Assembly: GCA_017470325.1 (NCBI GenBank)
Contig: JAFUES010000009.1
Location: forward strand, 1-64,000
Source: Oscillospiraceae bacterium
GTDB taxonomy: Bacteria; Bacillota_A; Clostridia; Oscillospirales; Oscillospiraceae
DNA: 64,000 nt
Reading direction: 5' to 3'
Below, piece by piece: positions 8,467-17,458 of the stretch; the first letter of the stretch is position 1, and each line of letters begins with the position of its first letter. A program made the position numbers and the translations under genes. A model generated the notes under the pieces. It saw only the letters and a list, made by a program, of their open reading frames with translations. It did no database searches and had not been told where the DNA came from.

Positions 8467-8497
8467 GGGCGCAGTCATACGCTGTGCCTGTCTTTTT
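8467..8497 (+). terminator. Possible attenuator in the CoA-transferase leader
   Basis: GGGCGCAG (8467-8474) can pair with CTGTGCCT (8482-8489) through six Watson-Crick and two G-U pairs, followed by TGTCTTTTT. It lies 23 nt before the first start codon, inside the leader. Upstream leader hairpins GGACG/CGTCC and GTCTT/AAGAC could compete with it. Moderate to weak evidence. Confidence 0.45.
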
Positions 8498-8519
8498 GGC
8501 AGGAGGCTCAGGAGGTCAT

Positions 8520-9866
8520 ATGAACTTGAATATCGATTTTCAGGAACAGTATCAGAAAAAGCTGCGCACTGCCGATGAAGCCGTGCAGATCGTCAAGGAT
8601 GGCGACTGGGTCGACTACAACGCCTGCCTGTGCTTCCCTGCCGTTTTGGACGCCGCTCTGGCCCGCCGGCGGGATGAGTTGACCGATGTCAAGATCCGCG
8701 GCAACCTCATATTCGGTCCCATCCAGGTGGTGGAGTGCGATCCCAGCCGGGAGCATTTCCTCTATAACACCTGGCATTTGTCCGGCTATGAACGCAAATT
8801 GAGTGATCGCGGCCTGTGCAGCTTTATGCCGATGCTCTACCGGGATCTGAGTTCCTATTACCGCAAATATCTGACCGTCAATGTGGCGATGGTGGCAGTG
8901 CCGCCTATGGATAAGCACGGATACTTCAACCTCTCCCTGATGGTCGGCGTGACCAAGGCGATCCTGGACAAGGCGGATGTGGTCATCCTGGAGATCAATG
9001 AGCATCTCCCCCGCGTGCTGGGCGGTTTTGACGAGTCCATCCACATCTCCGAGGTGGACTATGTGGTGGAGGCGCCGCATCCTCCCCTGGCGCAGTTCCC
9101 CTCCTCCGCGCCTACGGAGGAAGATATCCGCATCGCCAACAACATCATCCCCTATATCACCGACGGCTCCGCCCTGCAGCTGGGGATCGGCAATCTGCCC
9201 AACGTGATCGGCGAGTGTCTGACCCGGACAGATATCAAGGACCTGGGCATGCACACCGAGCTCTGCTCCGACGCCTACTACGCGCTTTACAAGTCCGGCC
9301 AACTGACCAACAAAAAGCTCAATCTGCACCGGGGCAAGGGCATGACCGGCCTGGTATTCGGCTCCCAGCAGTTGTATGACTGGGTCGACGACAATCCGGG
9401 CGTCATCGGCGCGCCTCTCTCCTACATCAACGCCCCCGAGGTCATCAGCAAGCTGGACAACATGATCTCCATCAACAACTGCATCGCCATCGACCTGTAT
9501 GGACAGATCAGTGCGGAGAGCTCCGGCTTCCGACAGATCAGCGGCACCGGCGGACAGCTGGACTTTCTCACCGGCGCCATGATGTCTCCCGGCGGGAAAG
9601 CCTTCATCTGCATGTCTTCTTCCTACCTGGACAAGAACGGGACCCGGCATTCCCGCGTCCTGCCCAATTTCCAGGGCGATATCGTCACCGACCCGCGGAC
9701 GTTGGCCGCCTATGTGGTCACGGAGTACGGCGTCTGCAACCTGGCCGGCCGATCCGTCTGGGAACGGGCCGAGGGGCTGATCGGCGTCGCCCATCCGGAC
9801 TTCCGGGACGAGTTGATCGCCGCTGCCGAAAAGCGGAACATCTGGCGCAGATCCAACAAACGATAA
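8520..9866 (+). CDS. Acyl-CoA:carboxylate CoA-transferase (butyryl/4-hydroxybutyryl type), copy 1
   Basis: A 448-aa family I CoA-transferase of the AbfT/But/Cat1 group, which moves CoA between acyl-CoA and acetate or another acid through a glutamyl-CoA intermediate. [28 protein letters not shown] (Glu247, the position of the catalytic glutamate in this group) and [14 protein letters not shown] are diagnostic. The ATG at 8520 sits after GGAGGTCAT; an earlier in-frame start lacks a ribosome site. The second copy follows after 15 nt. The natural acyl group is not determined; butyryl-CoA is one option, and products of the adjacent oxoacid oxidoreductase are another. Confidence 0.9.
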   Translation: MNLNIDFQEQYQKKLRTADEAVQIVKDGDWVDYNACLCFPAVLDAALARRRDELTDVKIRGNLIFGPIQVVECDPSREHFLYNTWHLSGYERKLSDRGLCSFMPMLYRDLSSYYRKYLTVNVAMVAVPPMDKHGYFNLSLMVGVTKAILDKADVVILEINEHLPRVLGGFDESIHISEVDYVVEAPHPPLAQFPSSAPTEEDIRIANNIIPYITDGSALQLGIGNLPNVIGECLTRTDIKDLGMHTELCSDAYYALYKSGQLTNKKLNLHRGKGMTGLVFGSQQLYDWVDDNPGVIGAPLSYINAPEVISKLDNMISINNCIAIDLYGQISAESSGFRQISGTGGQLDFLTGAMMSPGGKAFICMSSSYLDKNGTRHSRVLPNFQGDIVTDPRTLAAYVVTEYGVCNLAGRSVWERAEGLIGVAHPDFRDELIAAAEKRNIWRRSNKR

Positions 9867-9881
9867 ACGAAAGGGGCCCCT

Positions 9882-11219
9882 ATGGATATCCATGCCTTAT
9901 ACAAAGAGAAGCTCGTATCCCCCCAGGAGGCCGTCACGCTGGTAAAGGACGGCGACTGGGTGGATTACTGCCAGACCTGCTCCTTCCCGGAGGCGCTGGA
10001 CGCCGCGCTTGCAGCCAGGCGGGATGAACTGCAGGACGTCAAGATCCGCAGCGCCATCGCTATGAAGCCCGTACAGGTTGTCGAGCGGGACCCGGAGCAC
10101 CTGGCCTTTACCTATCACGCATGGCATTGCTCCGCTCTGGACCGCAGCTATGTGGACAGGGGGCTTGCCTATCACATCCCCATGATGTTCCGCAACATCG
10201 GCTCTTACTATTCCCGGGGCTACGCCCCTGTCAATGTGGCCATGGTCACCGTCGCTCCCATGGATGAAAACGGCTTTTTCAACTACGGTCTCACCAACTG
10301 CTGCATGCAGGAGTTGCTGGACTGCGCCGACCATATCATCCTGGAAGTCAACAAGACCATGCCCACCATTTACGGTTTGCGCAGCGACCATATCCATCTC
10401 TCTCAGGTGGATTACGTGGTGGAAAACGATTCGCCTATCGGCACGGTCCCCAACCGGGCGCCCAGCGAGCTGGATGTAAAGATCGCCTCAATGATCTTTC
10501 CGCGGCTGTATGACGGGATCACCCTGCAGCTCGGTATCGGCGGTATGCCCAACGCCCTGGGCACGCTGATCGCGGAATCCGATCTGAAGGATCTGGGCAT
10601 GCATACCGAGCTGATGAGCGACGGTTATCTCAAGCTGTACAAGGCCGGAAAGATCACAAACAAAAAGAAAAACATTGACCGGGGCAAGGGCGTGTTCTCC
10701 ATCTGCAACGGCTCCCGGGAGCTGTATGATTTTCTGGACCGCAACCAGGATATCCTCTCCGCCCCCATGTGCTATGTGAACGACCCGGAGACCATCCGGC
10801 AGCTGGATCACTTCGTCTCCATCAACGGCTGTGTGGCCTGCGATCTGTATGGTCAGGTGGCCTCCGAGTCCGCGGGCACCAGGCACATCAGCGGGACCGG
10901 CGGACAGCTGGACTTTGCCACCGGCGCCTACACCGCCGGGCACGGCCAGGCCTTCCTGGCCATGCCCTCCACCCATACGGACAAGCAGGGCGTCATGCAC
11001 TCCAACATCCTGCCCCACTTCACTCGGGGCGATATCATCACCACGCCCCGCTCCCAAGTGATGAACGTGGTCACGGAATATGGTATCGCGGAGCTGCCCG
11101 GCATCCCCACCTGGCAGCGGGCCGAGCGCCTGATCGCCATCGCCCACCCCGATTTTCGTGAGGATCTGATCGCCGCCGCCGAAAAGCAGAAGATCTGGCG
11201 GCGGTCCAACAAGCGCTGA
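9882..11219 (+). CDS. Acyl-CoA:carboxylate CoA-transferase (butyryl/4-hydroxybutyryl type), copy 2
   Basis: A 445-aa paralogue of the preceding gene, alike along its full length (both begin YKEK/YQKK...EAV and end IWRRSNKR). Glu243 in [10 protein letters not shown] is the predicted catalytic residue; [13 protein letters not shown] and [14 protein letters not shown] are conserved. A GAAAGGGG site precedes the ATG. Tandem duplication with divergence suggests either different acyl or acceptor preferences or a mixed oligomer; the sequence does not say which. A strong terminator follows, so the pair forms its own unit. Confidence 0.9.
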   Translation: MDIHALYKEKLVSPQEAVTLVKDGDWVDYCQTCSFPEALDAALAARRDELQDVKIRSAIAMKPVQVVERDPEHLAFTYHAWHCSALDRSYVDRGLAYHIPMMFRNIGSYYSRGYAPVNVAMVTVAPMDENGFFNYGLTNCCMQELLDCADHIILEVNKTMPTIYGLRSDHIHLSQVDYVVENDSPIGTVPNRAPSELDVKIASMIFPRLYDGITLQLGIGGMPNALGTLIAESDLKDLGMHTELMSDGYLKLYKAGKITNKKKNIDRGKGVFSICNGSRELYDFLDRNQDILSAPMCYVNDPETIRQLDHFVSINGCVACDLYGQVASESAGTRHISGTGGQLDFATGAYTAGHGQAFLAMPSTHTDKQGVMHSNILPHFTRGDIITTPRSQVMNVVTEYGIAELPGIPTWQRAERLIAIAHPDFREDLIAAAEKQKIWRRSNKR

Positions 11220-11232
11220 GCGCTATACTCTC

Positions 11233-11280
11233 ATGCCCGCCGTGCGTGCCTGCACGGCGGGCATTTCCGTTTGCTTTTTC
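11233..11280 (+). terminator. Terminator of the CoA-transferase operon
   Basis: A perfect 13-bp stem ATGCCCGCCGTGC (11233-11245) / 11252-11264 with loop GTGCCT, followed by T-rich sequence. Confidence 0.9.
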
Positions 11281-11321
11281 TCCGGCGCCAAGGATCCGGC
11301 TGTGATTTTTGCCGCCCCCGC

Positions 11322-11350
11322 TTTCCATTTTCTGCCGGGTATGGTATACT
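11322..11350 (+). promoter_or_regulatory. Promoter of the FMN hydroxyacid dehydrogenase gene
   Basis: TTTCCA (11322-11327), 17 bp, TATACT (11345-11350) with a TGG extended -10. Confidence 0.65.
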
Positions 11351-11390
11351 TATTATCACATATTCAAAAATACACAACAGGAGGCCCATC

Positions 11391-12407
11391 ATGATCTATC
11401 AGGAAGTATTGGAAACCGCCCGCAAGACCATCAAAAACTGCAAGGCATGTCCCGAGTGCAACGGTTTGGCCTGCGGCGCCACCATGCCCGGCCCCGGCTC
11501 CAAGGGCGGCAACGCCCATGAAAACTGGAAGGCCTGGCGTAAGATCAAGCTGGAGATCGATACCTTCGCTCCCAATACAGCCGTGGACACCTCGATGAAG
11601 CTGTTTGGGCGGGACTTCAATCTCCCCCTGCTGACCGGCCCCATCGGCACCATGCTGCAGTACAGCGATACGGACGTGACCGTGGACTTCAACGACGGCG
11701 TCATCCAGGCGGCGGCAGAGAGCGGCGTCATCGCCTGCTTCGGCGACGGTCTGGCGCCCGCCACGGTGCCCGGTGCGCTGGCCTCCATGGAGAAGCACGG
11801 CGCCGCGGTGATCCCGGTGCTCAACCCTCTGCCCAACGCTCACATCCTCGGGGAGATGGAACGGATCGAAAAGACCAGTGCCTTCGCCGTGGCCGTGGTG
11901 GTAGACAGCGCGGGCCTGGGCCACTGGAAACACATCTCCAAGGACGAGGGCCCCGGTTCCAAGACCATTGAGGATCTGCAACTGTTCAAGGCTGCCACCG
12001 CCAAGCCCTTTGTGGTCAAGGGGATCATGACCGCCAAAGCCGCCGAGAAGGCCGTCCGGGCTGGTGCCGACGCCATCATCGTCTCCAACCACGGTGGGCG
12101 GGTCCTGGCAGACGCCCCGGCCACCGCCGACGTGCTGCCCGAAATCGTCCACGCCGTCAAGGGGCAGACGAAGATCATCGTGGACGGCGGCATCCGCAGC
12201 GGCGGGGATATGTTCAAGGCCCTGGCCCTGGGCGCCGACGCGGTGCTGATCTGTCGGCCCATCGCTGTCAGCTGGTTCGGCGGCGGCAGCGAGGGCGTGC
12301 GCTGCTACTTCGACAAGCTCCAGGCGGAGTTTGCCGAGGCCATGTACATGTGCGGCGCCCGAAAGCTGAGCGACATCAACGCGGATATGATCCGGTACCA
12401 GAAGTAA
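11391..12407 (+). CDS. FMN-dependent alpha-hydroxy-acid dehydrogenase family protein
   Basis: A 338-aa FMN-binding TIM-barrel enzyme of the lactate/glycolate oxidase family, oxidising a 2-hydroxyacid to the 2-oxoacid. The C-terminal half carries the family core: VVKGIMTAKAAEKAVRAGAD, then IIVSNHGGRVL (the catalytic base histidine) and VDGGIRSGGDMFKALALGAD (FMN phosphate). The N-terminus has an unusual cysteine cluster, CKACPECNGLAC, seen in clostridial members of the family rather than in true oxidases. ATG at 11391 follows ACAGGAGGCCC. It stands alone between a promoter and a terminator. The substrate is unknown; lactate would suit the fermentative context. Confidence 0.87.
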   Translation: MIYQEVLETARKTIKNCKACPECNGLACGATMPGPGSKGGNAHENWKAWRKIKLEIDTFAPNTAVDTSMKLFGRDFNLPLLTGPIGTMLQYSDTDVTVDFNDGVIQAAAESGVIACFGDGLAPATVPGALASMEKHGAAVIPVLNPLPNAHILGEMERIEKTSAFAVAVVVDSAGLGHWKHISKDEGPGSKTIEDLQLFKAATAKPFVVKGIMTAKAAEKAVRAGADAIIVSNHGGRVLADAPATADVLPEIVHAVKGQTKIIVDGGIRSGGDMFKALALGADAVLICRPIAVSWFGGGSEGVRCYFDKLQAEFAEAMYMCGARKLSDINADMIRYQK

Positions 12408-12454
12408 CATATGTGAAGGCTGTCTCGAAGGCAGACCCGACAACAGCAGCATTC

Positions 12455-12500
12455 ACCGGCAGCCGTCCATTGGAAAAGGGGCGGCTGCCGGTTTCCTGTC
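12455..12500 (+). terminator. Terminator after the FMN dehydrogenase gene
   Basis: An 11-bp stem ACCGGCAGCCG (12455-12465) / 12482-12492 with a 16-nt loop, followed by TTCCTGTC. Confidence 0.75.
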
Positions 12501-12544
12501 AGCCTGCAAGTCAGGCCCTACCCTTTCACATGGCGCCGTGAATA

Positions 12545-12573
12545 TTGAAATACCATGCTGACCATGCTACAAT
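12545..12573 (+). promoter_or_regulatory. Promoter of the C_GCAxxG_C_C gene
   Basis: TTGAAA (12545-12550), exactly 17 bp, TACAAT (12568-12573). The spacer contains a direct repeat of CCATGCT. Confidence 0.75.
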
Positions 12574-12633
12574 ATCATAGATGATATACTAGCGAAATGG
12601 CCGCAAGGCCGGTCTGCGAAAGGAGGAACGACG

Positions 12634-13026
12634 ATGACGATCGAGGAAAGAGCGGAATATGCCGTTGAACGAAAGCAGATCGAAAAAAGCAATTGTTGCC
12701 AGGCTGTTCTTGTGATCCTGGCGGATCAGACCGGGCTGGAGGAGGAACTGCTCAAGAGCATGGGCTCCGGCTTCGGCGTGGGCATGGGGAACATGGAAGG
12801 GACCTGCGGCGCTCTGGTGGGGGCCGTGATGGCCGCCGGGCTTCACAGTCCGGGGAAAGGCGCCATGCCTGCGGCAAGGGCCATCTCCGACAGCTTTTAC
12901 ACCCGCTGCGGGGCACGAATCTGCAAGGACTTGAAGCGGAAGGTAGACGGCGCGCCGGTCTGTGCCTGCGAGGACTGCGTACGCAACGCTGTCCGCGCCT
13001 ATGGTGAGGTCGTGGGGCTGGTGTAA
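12634..13026 (+). CDS. C_GCAxxG_C_C family protein (putative redox)
   Basis: A 130-aa protein of the small family named for its cysteine pattern: Cys in SNCCQAV, MEGTCGALVGAVMAAG in the middle, then RCGARIC and CACEDCV at the C-terminus. The spaced cysteines suggest metal or cluster binding; the biochemical role of the family is not established. The start follows GAAAGGAGGAACG. It precedes a flavodoxin and an aldo/keto reductase on the same strand with no terminator seen between, so a redox-related operon is plausible. Confidence 0.88.
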   Translation: MTIEERAEYAVERKQIEKSNCCQAVLVILADQTGLEEELLKSMGSGFGVGMGNMEGTCGALVGAVMAAGLHSPGKGAMPAARAISDSFYTRCGARICKDLKRKVDGAPVCACEDCVRNAVRAYGEVVGLV

Positions 13027-13101
13027 AACCGCTTGAAAACAGTTTAGACTATGCGGGCCGCCCGCAGCAGGGGCGCCCGGGTATGACAAGGAGGAACACT
13101 T

Positions 13102-13563
13102 ATGAAAACATTGATCGCATATTTCAGCGTGGAGGGCACCACCGCACGGGCAGCCAAAGACGCGGCGGCGGCTCTGGGTGCGGATCTGTTCGAGATCCGT
13201 CCGGAGGTCCCCTACACGGCGACGGATATCCGCTACACCAATCCCCTGGCCCGCTGCAACCGGGAAAAATTCGGCGGCAAGGAAGTGCCGGTGGCGGGCA
13301 GGATCGAGCGCTTTGACGACTACGAGCTGGTGCTGATCGGTTTCCCCATCTGGTATGGCGCCGCCCCCAACGTGGTCAACACCTTCTGCAAGGGCTACAA
13401 CTGGTACGGCAAAAAGATCGCGGCCTTCGCCACCTCCGGCGGCAGCGGCATCGGCAAGACCGCCGAGAAGCTGCGCCCCTATGTCAGCGGCGGCGAGCTG
13501 CTGGGCGCCAAGCTGGTCCACAGCGGTACAGAGTTGGCAGCCTGGGCCGGGGATCTGGCCTGA
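13102..13563 (+). CDS. Flavodoxin
   Basis: A 153-aa flavodoxin-fold protein carrying FMN. The N-terminal strand and phosphate loop read LIAYFSVEGTTARAA (residues 4-18); GFPIWYGAAPNVVNTF contributes the aromatic FMN stack, and the last loop is ATSGGSGIGKTAEKL. It has no signal peptide and should act as a cytosolic electron carrier or as an NAD(P)H-dependent reductase of the same fold. GGAGGAAC lies upstream of the ATG. The aldo/keto reductase follows after 47 nt. Confidence 0.9.
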   Translation: MKTLIAYFSVEGTTARAAKDAAAALGADLFEIRPEVPYTATDIRYTNPLARCNREKFGGKEVPVAGRIERFDDYELVLIGFPIWYGAAPNVVNTFCKGYNWYGKKIAAFATSGGSGIGKTAEKLRPYVSGGELLGAKLVHSGTELAAWAGDLA

Positions 13564-13610
13564 GAAGGCAGAACAGCAAAACACCATTTCAAATAACAGG
13601 AGGCAAGAAT

Positions 13611-14765
13611 ATGGCACTGAACGCGAGTTTGGGCTTTGGCATGATGCGTCTGCCGGTAAAAAACGGCGACCCCACCGATTTTGATTACGAGCAGCTCAAC
13701 TCCATGGTAGACGCTTATATGAAAGAGGGCTACAATTATTTCGACACATCGTATGTGTATCACAACGGCAAGAGCGAGGAAGCGGTGCGCAAGGCCGTGG
13801 TGGAGCGTTATCCCCGTGAAGCCATCCGCATTGCCACCAAATTCCCCACCTTCCTGCTGCAGAGCGGTGATGAGGACAAGATCGAAGCTTACTTCCAGGA
13901 GCAGTTGGACCGACTGGGCGTGGACTATGTGGACTATTACCTGCTGCATAATTTCCAGACCCGCTATTATGACGGCTATGACGGCAAGGGCGGCGTCATC
14001 CAGTCGGAGCACCTGATCGAGCATGCGCTGAAATGGAAAGCGGAGGGCAAGATCCGGCATCTGGGCTTCTCCTTCCACTCCTCCGCCAAGCTGCTGGACC
14101 GGATCCTCACGGAGCATCCGGAATTTGAGTTCGTACAGATCGCTGTCAACTACCTGGACTGGAACTCCCAGCTGGTCCAGGCCGGCGACTGCTATGAGGT
14201 GATCCGCAGACACGGCAAGCAGCTGGTGGCCATGGAGCCGGTCAAAGGCGGCGGCCTGGCCATGGTGCCCGCCCCGGTGGAAAAGGCCCTGAAGGCCATC
14301 AGCCCCAAGCGCTCCGTGGCCTCCTGGGCCATCCGCTTCGTCGGCTCGCTGGAGGGCCTGATCTGCTGCCTGAGCGGCATGAGCACACTGGAGCAGGTGC
14401 AGGACAACATTCGCAGCTATCAGGAGTTCAAGATCGTGGACAAGGCGGAGAAAAAGTGGCTGACCGAGGATGTGGCCGCCCTTTACCGCGCTCAGGGCCC
14501 GGTAAAAGATCTGAGCAAGTATGAGGGGCTCACACTCTACGGCGTCCAGGTGGGCGCCATCATGGAGGCCTACAGTGTCTGCCAGCTGCAGCCGGATCCC
14601 GGTTTCTCCGACGACAACAACTATCTGCGCAATGCCATCGCCGAGCAAGCGCATCTGAACTTTGAAGAGGATCTGCCCCGCCAGCAGTTGATCAACAGAG
14701 AGGGCGTGGATGTGACCGAGGAAGTCTATGCCGCCTACGAGTGGCTGCGGGCGAACAGCTTCTGA
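13611..14765 (+). CDS. Aldo/keto reductase lacking the usual C-terminal iron-sulfur motif
   Basis: A 384-aa NAD(P)H-dependent aldo/keto reductase. The barrel has FGMMRLPV, the active-site segment YFDTSYVYHNGKSEEAV (Asp and Tyr of the tetrad) and YVDYYLLHNF. Many clostridial relatives of this length end in a ferredoxin-like CxxCxxC cluster. Here the equivalent region (about residues 290-384) keeps the helical fold but has only one cysteine, in YSVCQLQ, so no cluster is expected. The substrate is unknown. It is last in the three-gene redox unit and is followed by a strong terminator. Confidence 0.87.
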   Translation: MALNASLGFGMMRLPVKNGDPTDFDYEQLNSMVDAYMKEGYNYFDTSYVYHNGKSEEAVRKAVVERYPREAIRIATKFPTFLLQSGDEDKIEAYFQEQLDRLGVDYVDYYLLHNFQTRYYDGYDGKGGVIQSEHLIEHALKWKAEGKIRHLGFSFHSSAKLLDRILTEHPEFEFVQIAVNYLDWNSQLVQAGDCYEVIRRHGKQLVAMEPVKGGGLAMVPAPVEKALKAISPKRSVASWAIRFVGSLEGLICCLSGMSTLEQVQDNIRSYQEFKIVDKAEKKWLTEDVAALYRAQGPVKDLSKYEGLTLYGVQVGAIMEAYSVCQLQPDPGFSDDNNYLRNAIAEQAHLNFEEDLPRQQLINREGVDVTEEVYAAYEWLRANSF

Positions 14766-14790
14766 TCCCTCGGGCAAGCCAAACATAACT

Positions 14791-14840
14791 TAAGTCTGCA
14801 CAGCAATTTCCACGCTGTGCAGACTTATTTTAGGTCTTTT
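14791..14840 (+). terminator. Terminator after the aldo/keto reductase gene
   Basis: A perfect 14-bp stem TAAGTCTGCACAGC (14791-14804) / 14814-14827, followed by TTTTAGGTCTTTTT. Confidence 0.92.
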
Positions 14841-14846
14841 TCTGTA

Positions 14847-14875
14847 TTGTGATTTTTCGACACTGATAGTATACT
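14847..14875 (+). promoter_or_regulatory. Promoter of the feo operon
   Basis: TTGTGA (14847-14852), 17 bp, TATACT (14870-14875). The -10 lies in the perfect palindrome TAGTATACTA, a possible site for an iron-responsive repressor, although no canonical Fur box is seen. Confidence 0.6.
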
Positions 14876-14934
14876 AAGAAAGTACGGTTAACTTCGTTTA
14901 CCCAAGGGGTCCCGTCGTCAGGAGGACATGCAGT

Positions 14935-17286
14935 ATGACGATCAGAGATTTAAAACCCGGCCAGAGCGCATGTGTAACAGAGGTGGGCGGCAGCGGTTCG
15001 CTGCGGCAGCATTTTCTGGATATGGGCGTGATCCCCGGGGCGGAGATCACTGTGGTGAAGCTGGCGCCTCTGGGCGACCCCATGGAGCTGCGCATCCACG
15101 GTTATGAGCTGACGCTGCGCCTTTCGGAGGCGGAGAAGATCACGGTGCGGCCCGTAGAGGCGGCACAACAGGCCGAGGCCGGGCAAAAAGTGAAAAAAGA
15201 AAGCCATCATCCCGGTCTGGGCGAGGAAGGCAAGTTTCACCCCAAGGGCACCGGCAATCCCCTGCCCGAGGATGTGAAGCTGACCTTTGCCCTGGTGGGC
15301 AATCAGAACAGCGGCAAAACCACGCTCTTCAACCAGCTCACCGGTGCCAACCAGCATGTGGGCAATTTCCCCGGCGTCACGGTGGACCGGAAGGACGGCG
15401 CTATCCGGGGCCAGGCCAACACCTCCATCACCGACCTGCCGGGCATCTACTCCATGTCCCCCTATTCCAGTGAGGAACTGGTCTCCCGCAATTTCGTGCT
15501 CAACGATAAGCCCAAGGCCGTGATCGACATCGTGGACGCCACCAACATCCAGCGCAACCTCTATCTGACCATGCAGCTGCTGGAGATGGAGATCCCCATG
15601 GTGGTGGCGCTGAATATGATGGACGAGGTCACCGGCAACGGCGGCTCCATTGACGTCAACGGCATGGAGGCTCTGTTGGGCGTGCCGGTGGTGCCCATCT
15701 CTGCCTCCAAGAACCAGGGCGTGGACGAGTTGGTGCGCCACGCGCTCCATATCGCCCGCTATCAGGAAAAGCCCCTGCGGCAGGATTACTGCAGCGCAGA
15801 GGACCACGGCGGCGCGGTACACCGCTGCCTGCACGCGGTGCAGCACCTGATCGAGGACCACTGCCTGCGGGTGGGATTGCCGGTGCGCTTTGCCGCCAGC
15901 AAGCTCATTGAGGGCGATGAGCTGATCCTCAACCAGTTGGAGCTGGATCAGAACGAAAAGGAAATGCTGGAGCATATCGTGCTCCAGATGGAAAAGGAAC
16001 GGGGCCTGGACCGGAGCGCCGCTATCGCGGACATGCGCTTTGCCTTCATCGACAAGGTCTGTCAGCAGTGTGTGGTGAAGCCCCAGGAGAGCAAGGAGCA
16101 TCTGCGCAGCCAGCGGATCGACCGCATCCTCACCGGTAAATATTCGGCTCTGCCCGTCTTCATCGCCATCATGGCTCTGGTCTTCTACCTGACCTTTGAG
16201 GTGGTGGGCGCCTGGCTACAGGACCTGCTGGCCATGGGGATCGAGTGGCTGGCCGGGGTGGTGGACGCCGCACTGACCGCCGGGCATGTAAATGAGGCCA
16301 TCCACGGCCTGATCATAGACGGTATCTTTGAGGGCGTGGGCAGCGTGCTGAGCTTCCTGCCCATCATCGTCACCATGTTCTTCTTCCTGTCCCTGCTGGA
16401 GGACAGCGGCTATATCGCCCGCGTGGCCTTCTTCATGGATAAGCTGCTGCGGAAGATCGGCCTGTCAGGGCGGAGCATCGTCCCCATGCTGATCGGCTTC
16501 GGCTGCACGGTGCCCGCCGTCATGTCCACCCGGACGCTGCCCAGCGACCGGGACCGGAAGATGACCATCCTGCTGACGCCGTTCATGAGCTGCACGGCAA
16601 AGCTGCCCATCTACGCATTCTTTGTCAGCGCCTTCTTCCCCCGCTACGGCTGGCAGGTCATGACCGGCCTGTACCTGCTGGGCATCCTCACCGGGATCCT
16701 GGTGGCGCTGCTGTATAAAAACACCCAGTTCAAGGGCGAGGCGGTCCCCTTTGTGATGGAGCTGCCCAACTACCGCATGCCCAGCCCCAGGAGCGTCCTG
16801 CAGCTGCTGTGGGAAAAGGCCAAGGACTTTTTGCAGAAGGCCTTCTCCGTCATCCTCATCGCCACCATCGTGGTCTGGTTCCTGCAGAGCTTCGACTTCC
16901 ACTTCAACCTGGTGGAGGACTCCCAGGCCAGCATGCTGGCGCTGATCTCCGGCTGGCTGGTGCCTCTGCTCCGTCCCCTGGGCCTGGGTGACTGGCGTAT
17001 CGCCACCTCGCTCATCAGCGGTTTCATGGCCAAAGAGAGCGTAGTGTCGGTACTGGAGGTGCTCTTTGGCTCTGCCGGCGCTGTCAGCGCCATGATGAGC
17101 ACCTTGTCCGCCGCTTCCCTGCTGGTGTTCAGCCTGCTGTACACCCCCTGTGTGGCGGCCATCGCCTCCGTTAAGCGGGAGTTGGGCGGCCGCTGGGCGG
17201 CCATGCTGGTGCTCTGGCAATGCCTCATCGCCTGGGTCGCCGCCCTGCTGGTGCGGCTGATCGGCCTGCTGCTGGGTCTGGGGTGA
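14935..17286 (+). CDS. feoB: Ferrous iron transporter, FeoA-FeoB fusion
   Basis: A 783-aa membrane transporter for Fe(II). Residues 1-75 are a complete FeoA (SH3-like) domain, starting MTIRDLKPGQSACV. After a charged linker comes the FeoB GTPase with G1 GNQNSGKT at 122-129, DLPG near 167 and NMMD near 227. The rest is the two Gate/core membrane repeats, with VPMLIGFGCTVPAVMSTR and SCTAKLPIYAFFVSAF carrying the conserved pore cysteines. FeoA and FeoB are separate in many bacteria; here they are one polypeptide. GTP hydrolysis on the cytosolic side gates transport. Two tiny accessory genes follow at once. Confidence 0.97.
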   Translation: MTIRDLKPGQSACVTEVGGSGSLRQHFLDMGVIPGAEITVVKLAPLGDPMELRIHGYELTLRLSEAEKITVRPVEAAQQAEAGQKVKKESHHPGLGEEGKFHPKGTGNPLPEDVKLTFALVGNQNSGKTTLFNQLTGANQHVGNFPGVTVDRKDGAIRGQANTSITDLPGIYSMSPYSSEELVSRNFVLNDKPKAVIDIVDATNIQRNLYLTMQLLEMEIPMVVALNMMDEVTGNGGSIDVNGMEALLGVPVVPISASKNQGVDELVRHALHIARYQEKPLRQDYCSAEDHGGAVHRCLHAVQHLIEDHCLRVGLPVRFAASKLIEGDELILNQLELDQNEKEMLEHIVLQMEKERGLDRSAAIADMRFAFIDKVCQQCVVKPQESKEHLRSQRIDRILTGKYSALPVFIAIMALVFYLTFEVVGAWLQDLLAMGIEWLAGVVDAALTAGHVNEAIHGLIIDGIFEGVGSVLSFLPIIVTMFFFLSLLEDSGYIARVAFFMDKLLRKIGLSGRSIVPMLIGFGCTVPAVMSTRTLPSDRDRKMTILLTPFMSCTAKLPIYAFFVSAFFPRYGWQVMTGLYLLGILTGILVALLYKNTQFKGEAVPFVMELPNYRMPSPRSVLQLLWEKAKDFLQKAFSVILIATIVVWFLQSFDFHFNLVEDSQASMLALISGWLVPLLRPLGLGDWRIATSLISGFMAKESVVSVLEVLFGSAGAVSAMMSTLSAASLLVFSLLYTPCVAAIASVKRELGGRWAAMLVLWQCLIAWVAALLVRLIGLLLGLG

Positions 17287-17290
17287 GCGT

Positions 17291-17458
17291 ATGAACACAT
17301 TGGACATTCTTCTGCTGGTCCTGATCGCCGCCGCTGTGGTCCTGGCGATCCGAAAGATCCGCTCAGACCGGCGGAACGGAAAAGGCTGCCTCAGCTGCGG
17401 CGGCAACTGCGCCGGCTGCGGTCTGGACTGCCATGCGAGAAAGGAGCGGGAACATTAA
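17291..17458 (+). CDS. FeoB-associated Cys-rich membrane protein
   Basis: A 55-aa protein. One N-terminal helix (about residues 3-20) is followed by a short basic stretch and the cysteine tail CLSCGGNCAGCGLDC. This is the layout of the small FeoB-associated Cys-rich family found next to feoB in Firmicutes; the cysteines may pass iron to the transporter. It begins 4 nt after the feoB stop and its TAA overlaps the next ATG (TAATG), so it is translationally coupled on both sides. Confidence 0.85.
   Translation: MNTLDILLLVLIAAAVVLAIRKIRSDRRNGKGCLSCGGNCAGCGLDCHARKEREH

Noticed and set aside
14935..14960. Separate feoA gene ahead of feoB
   Set aside because: The FeoA domain and the GTPase are in one uninterrupted frame with no internal stop or start signal.
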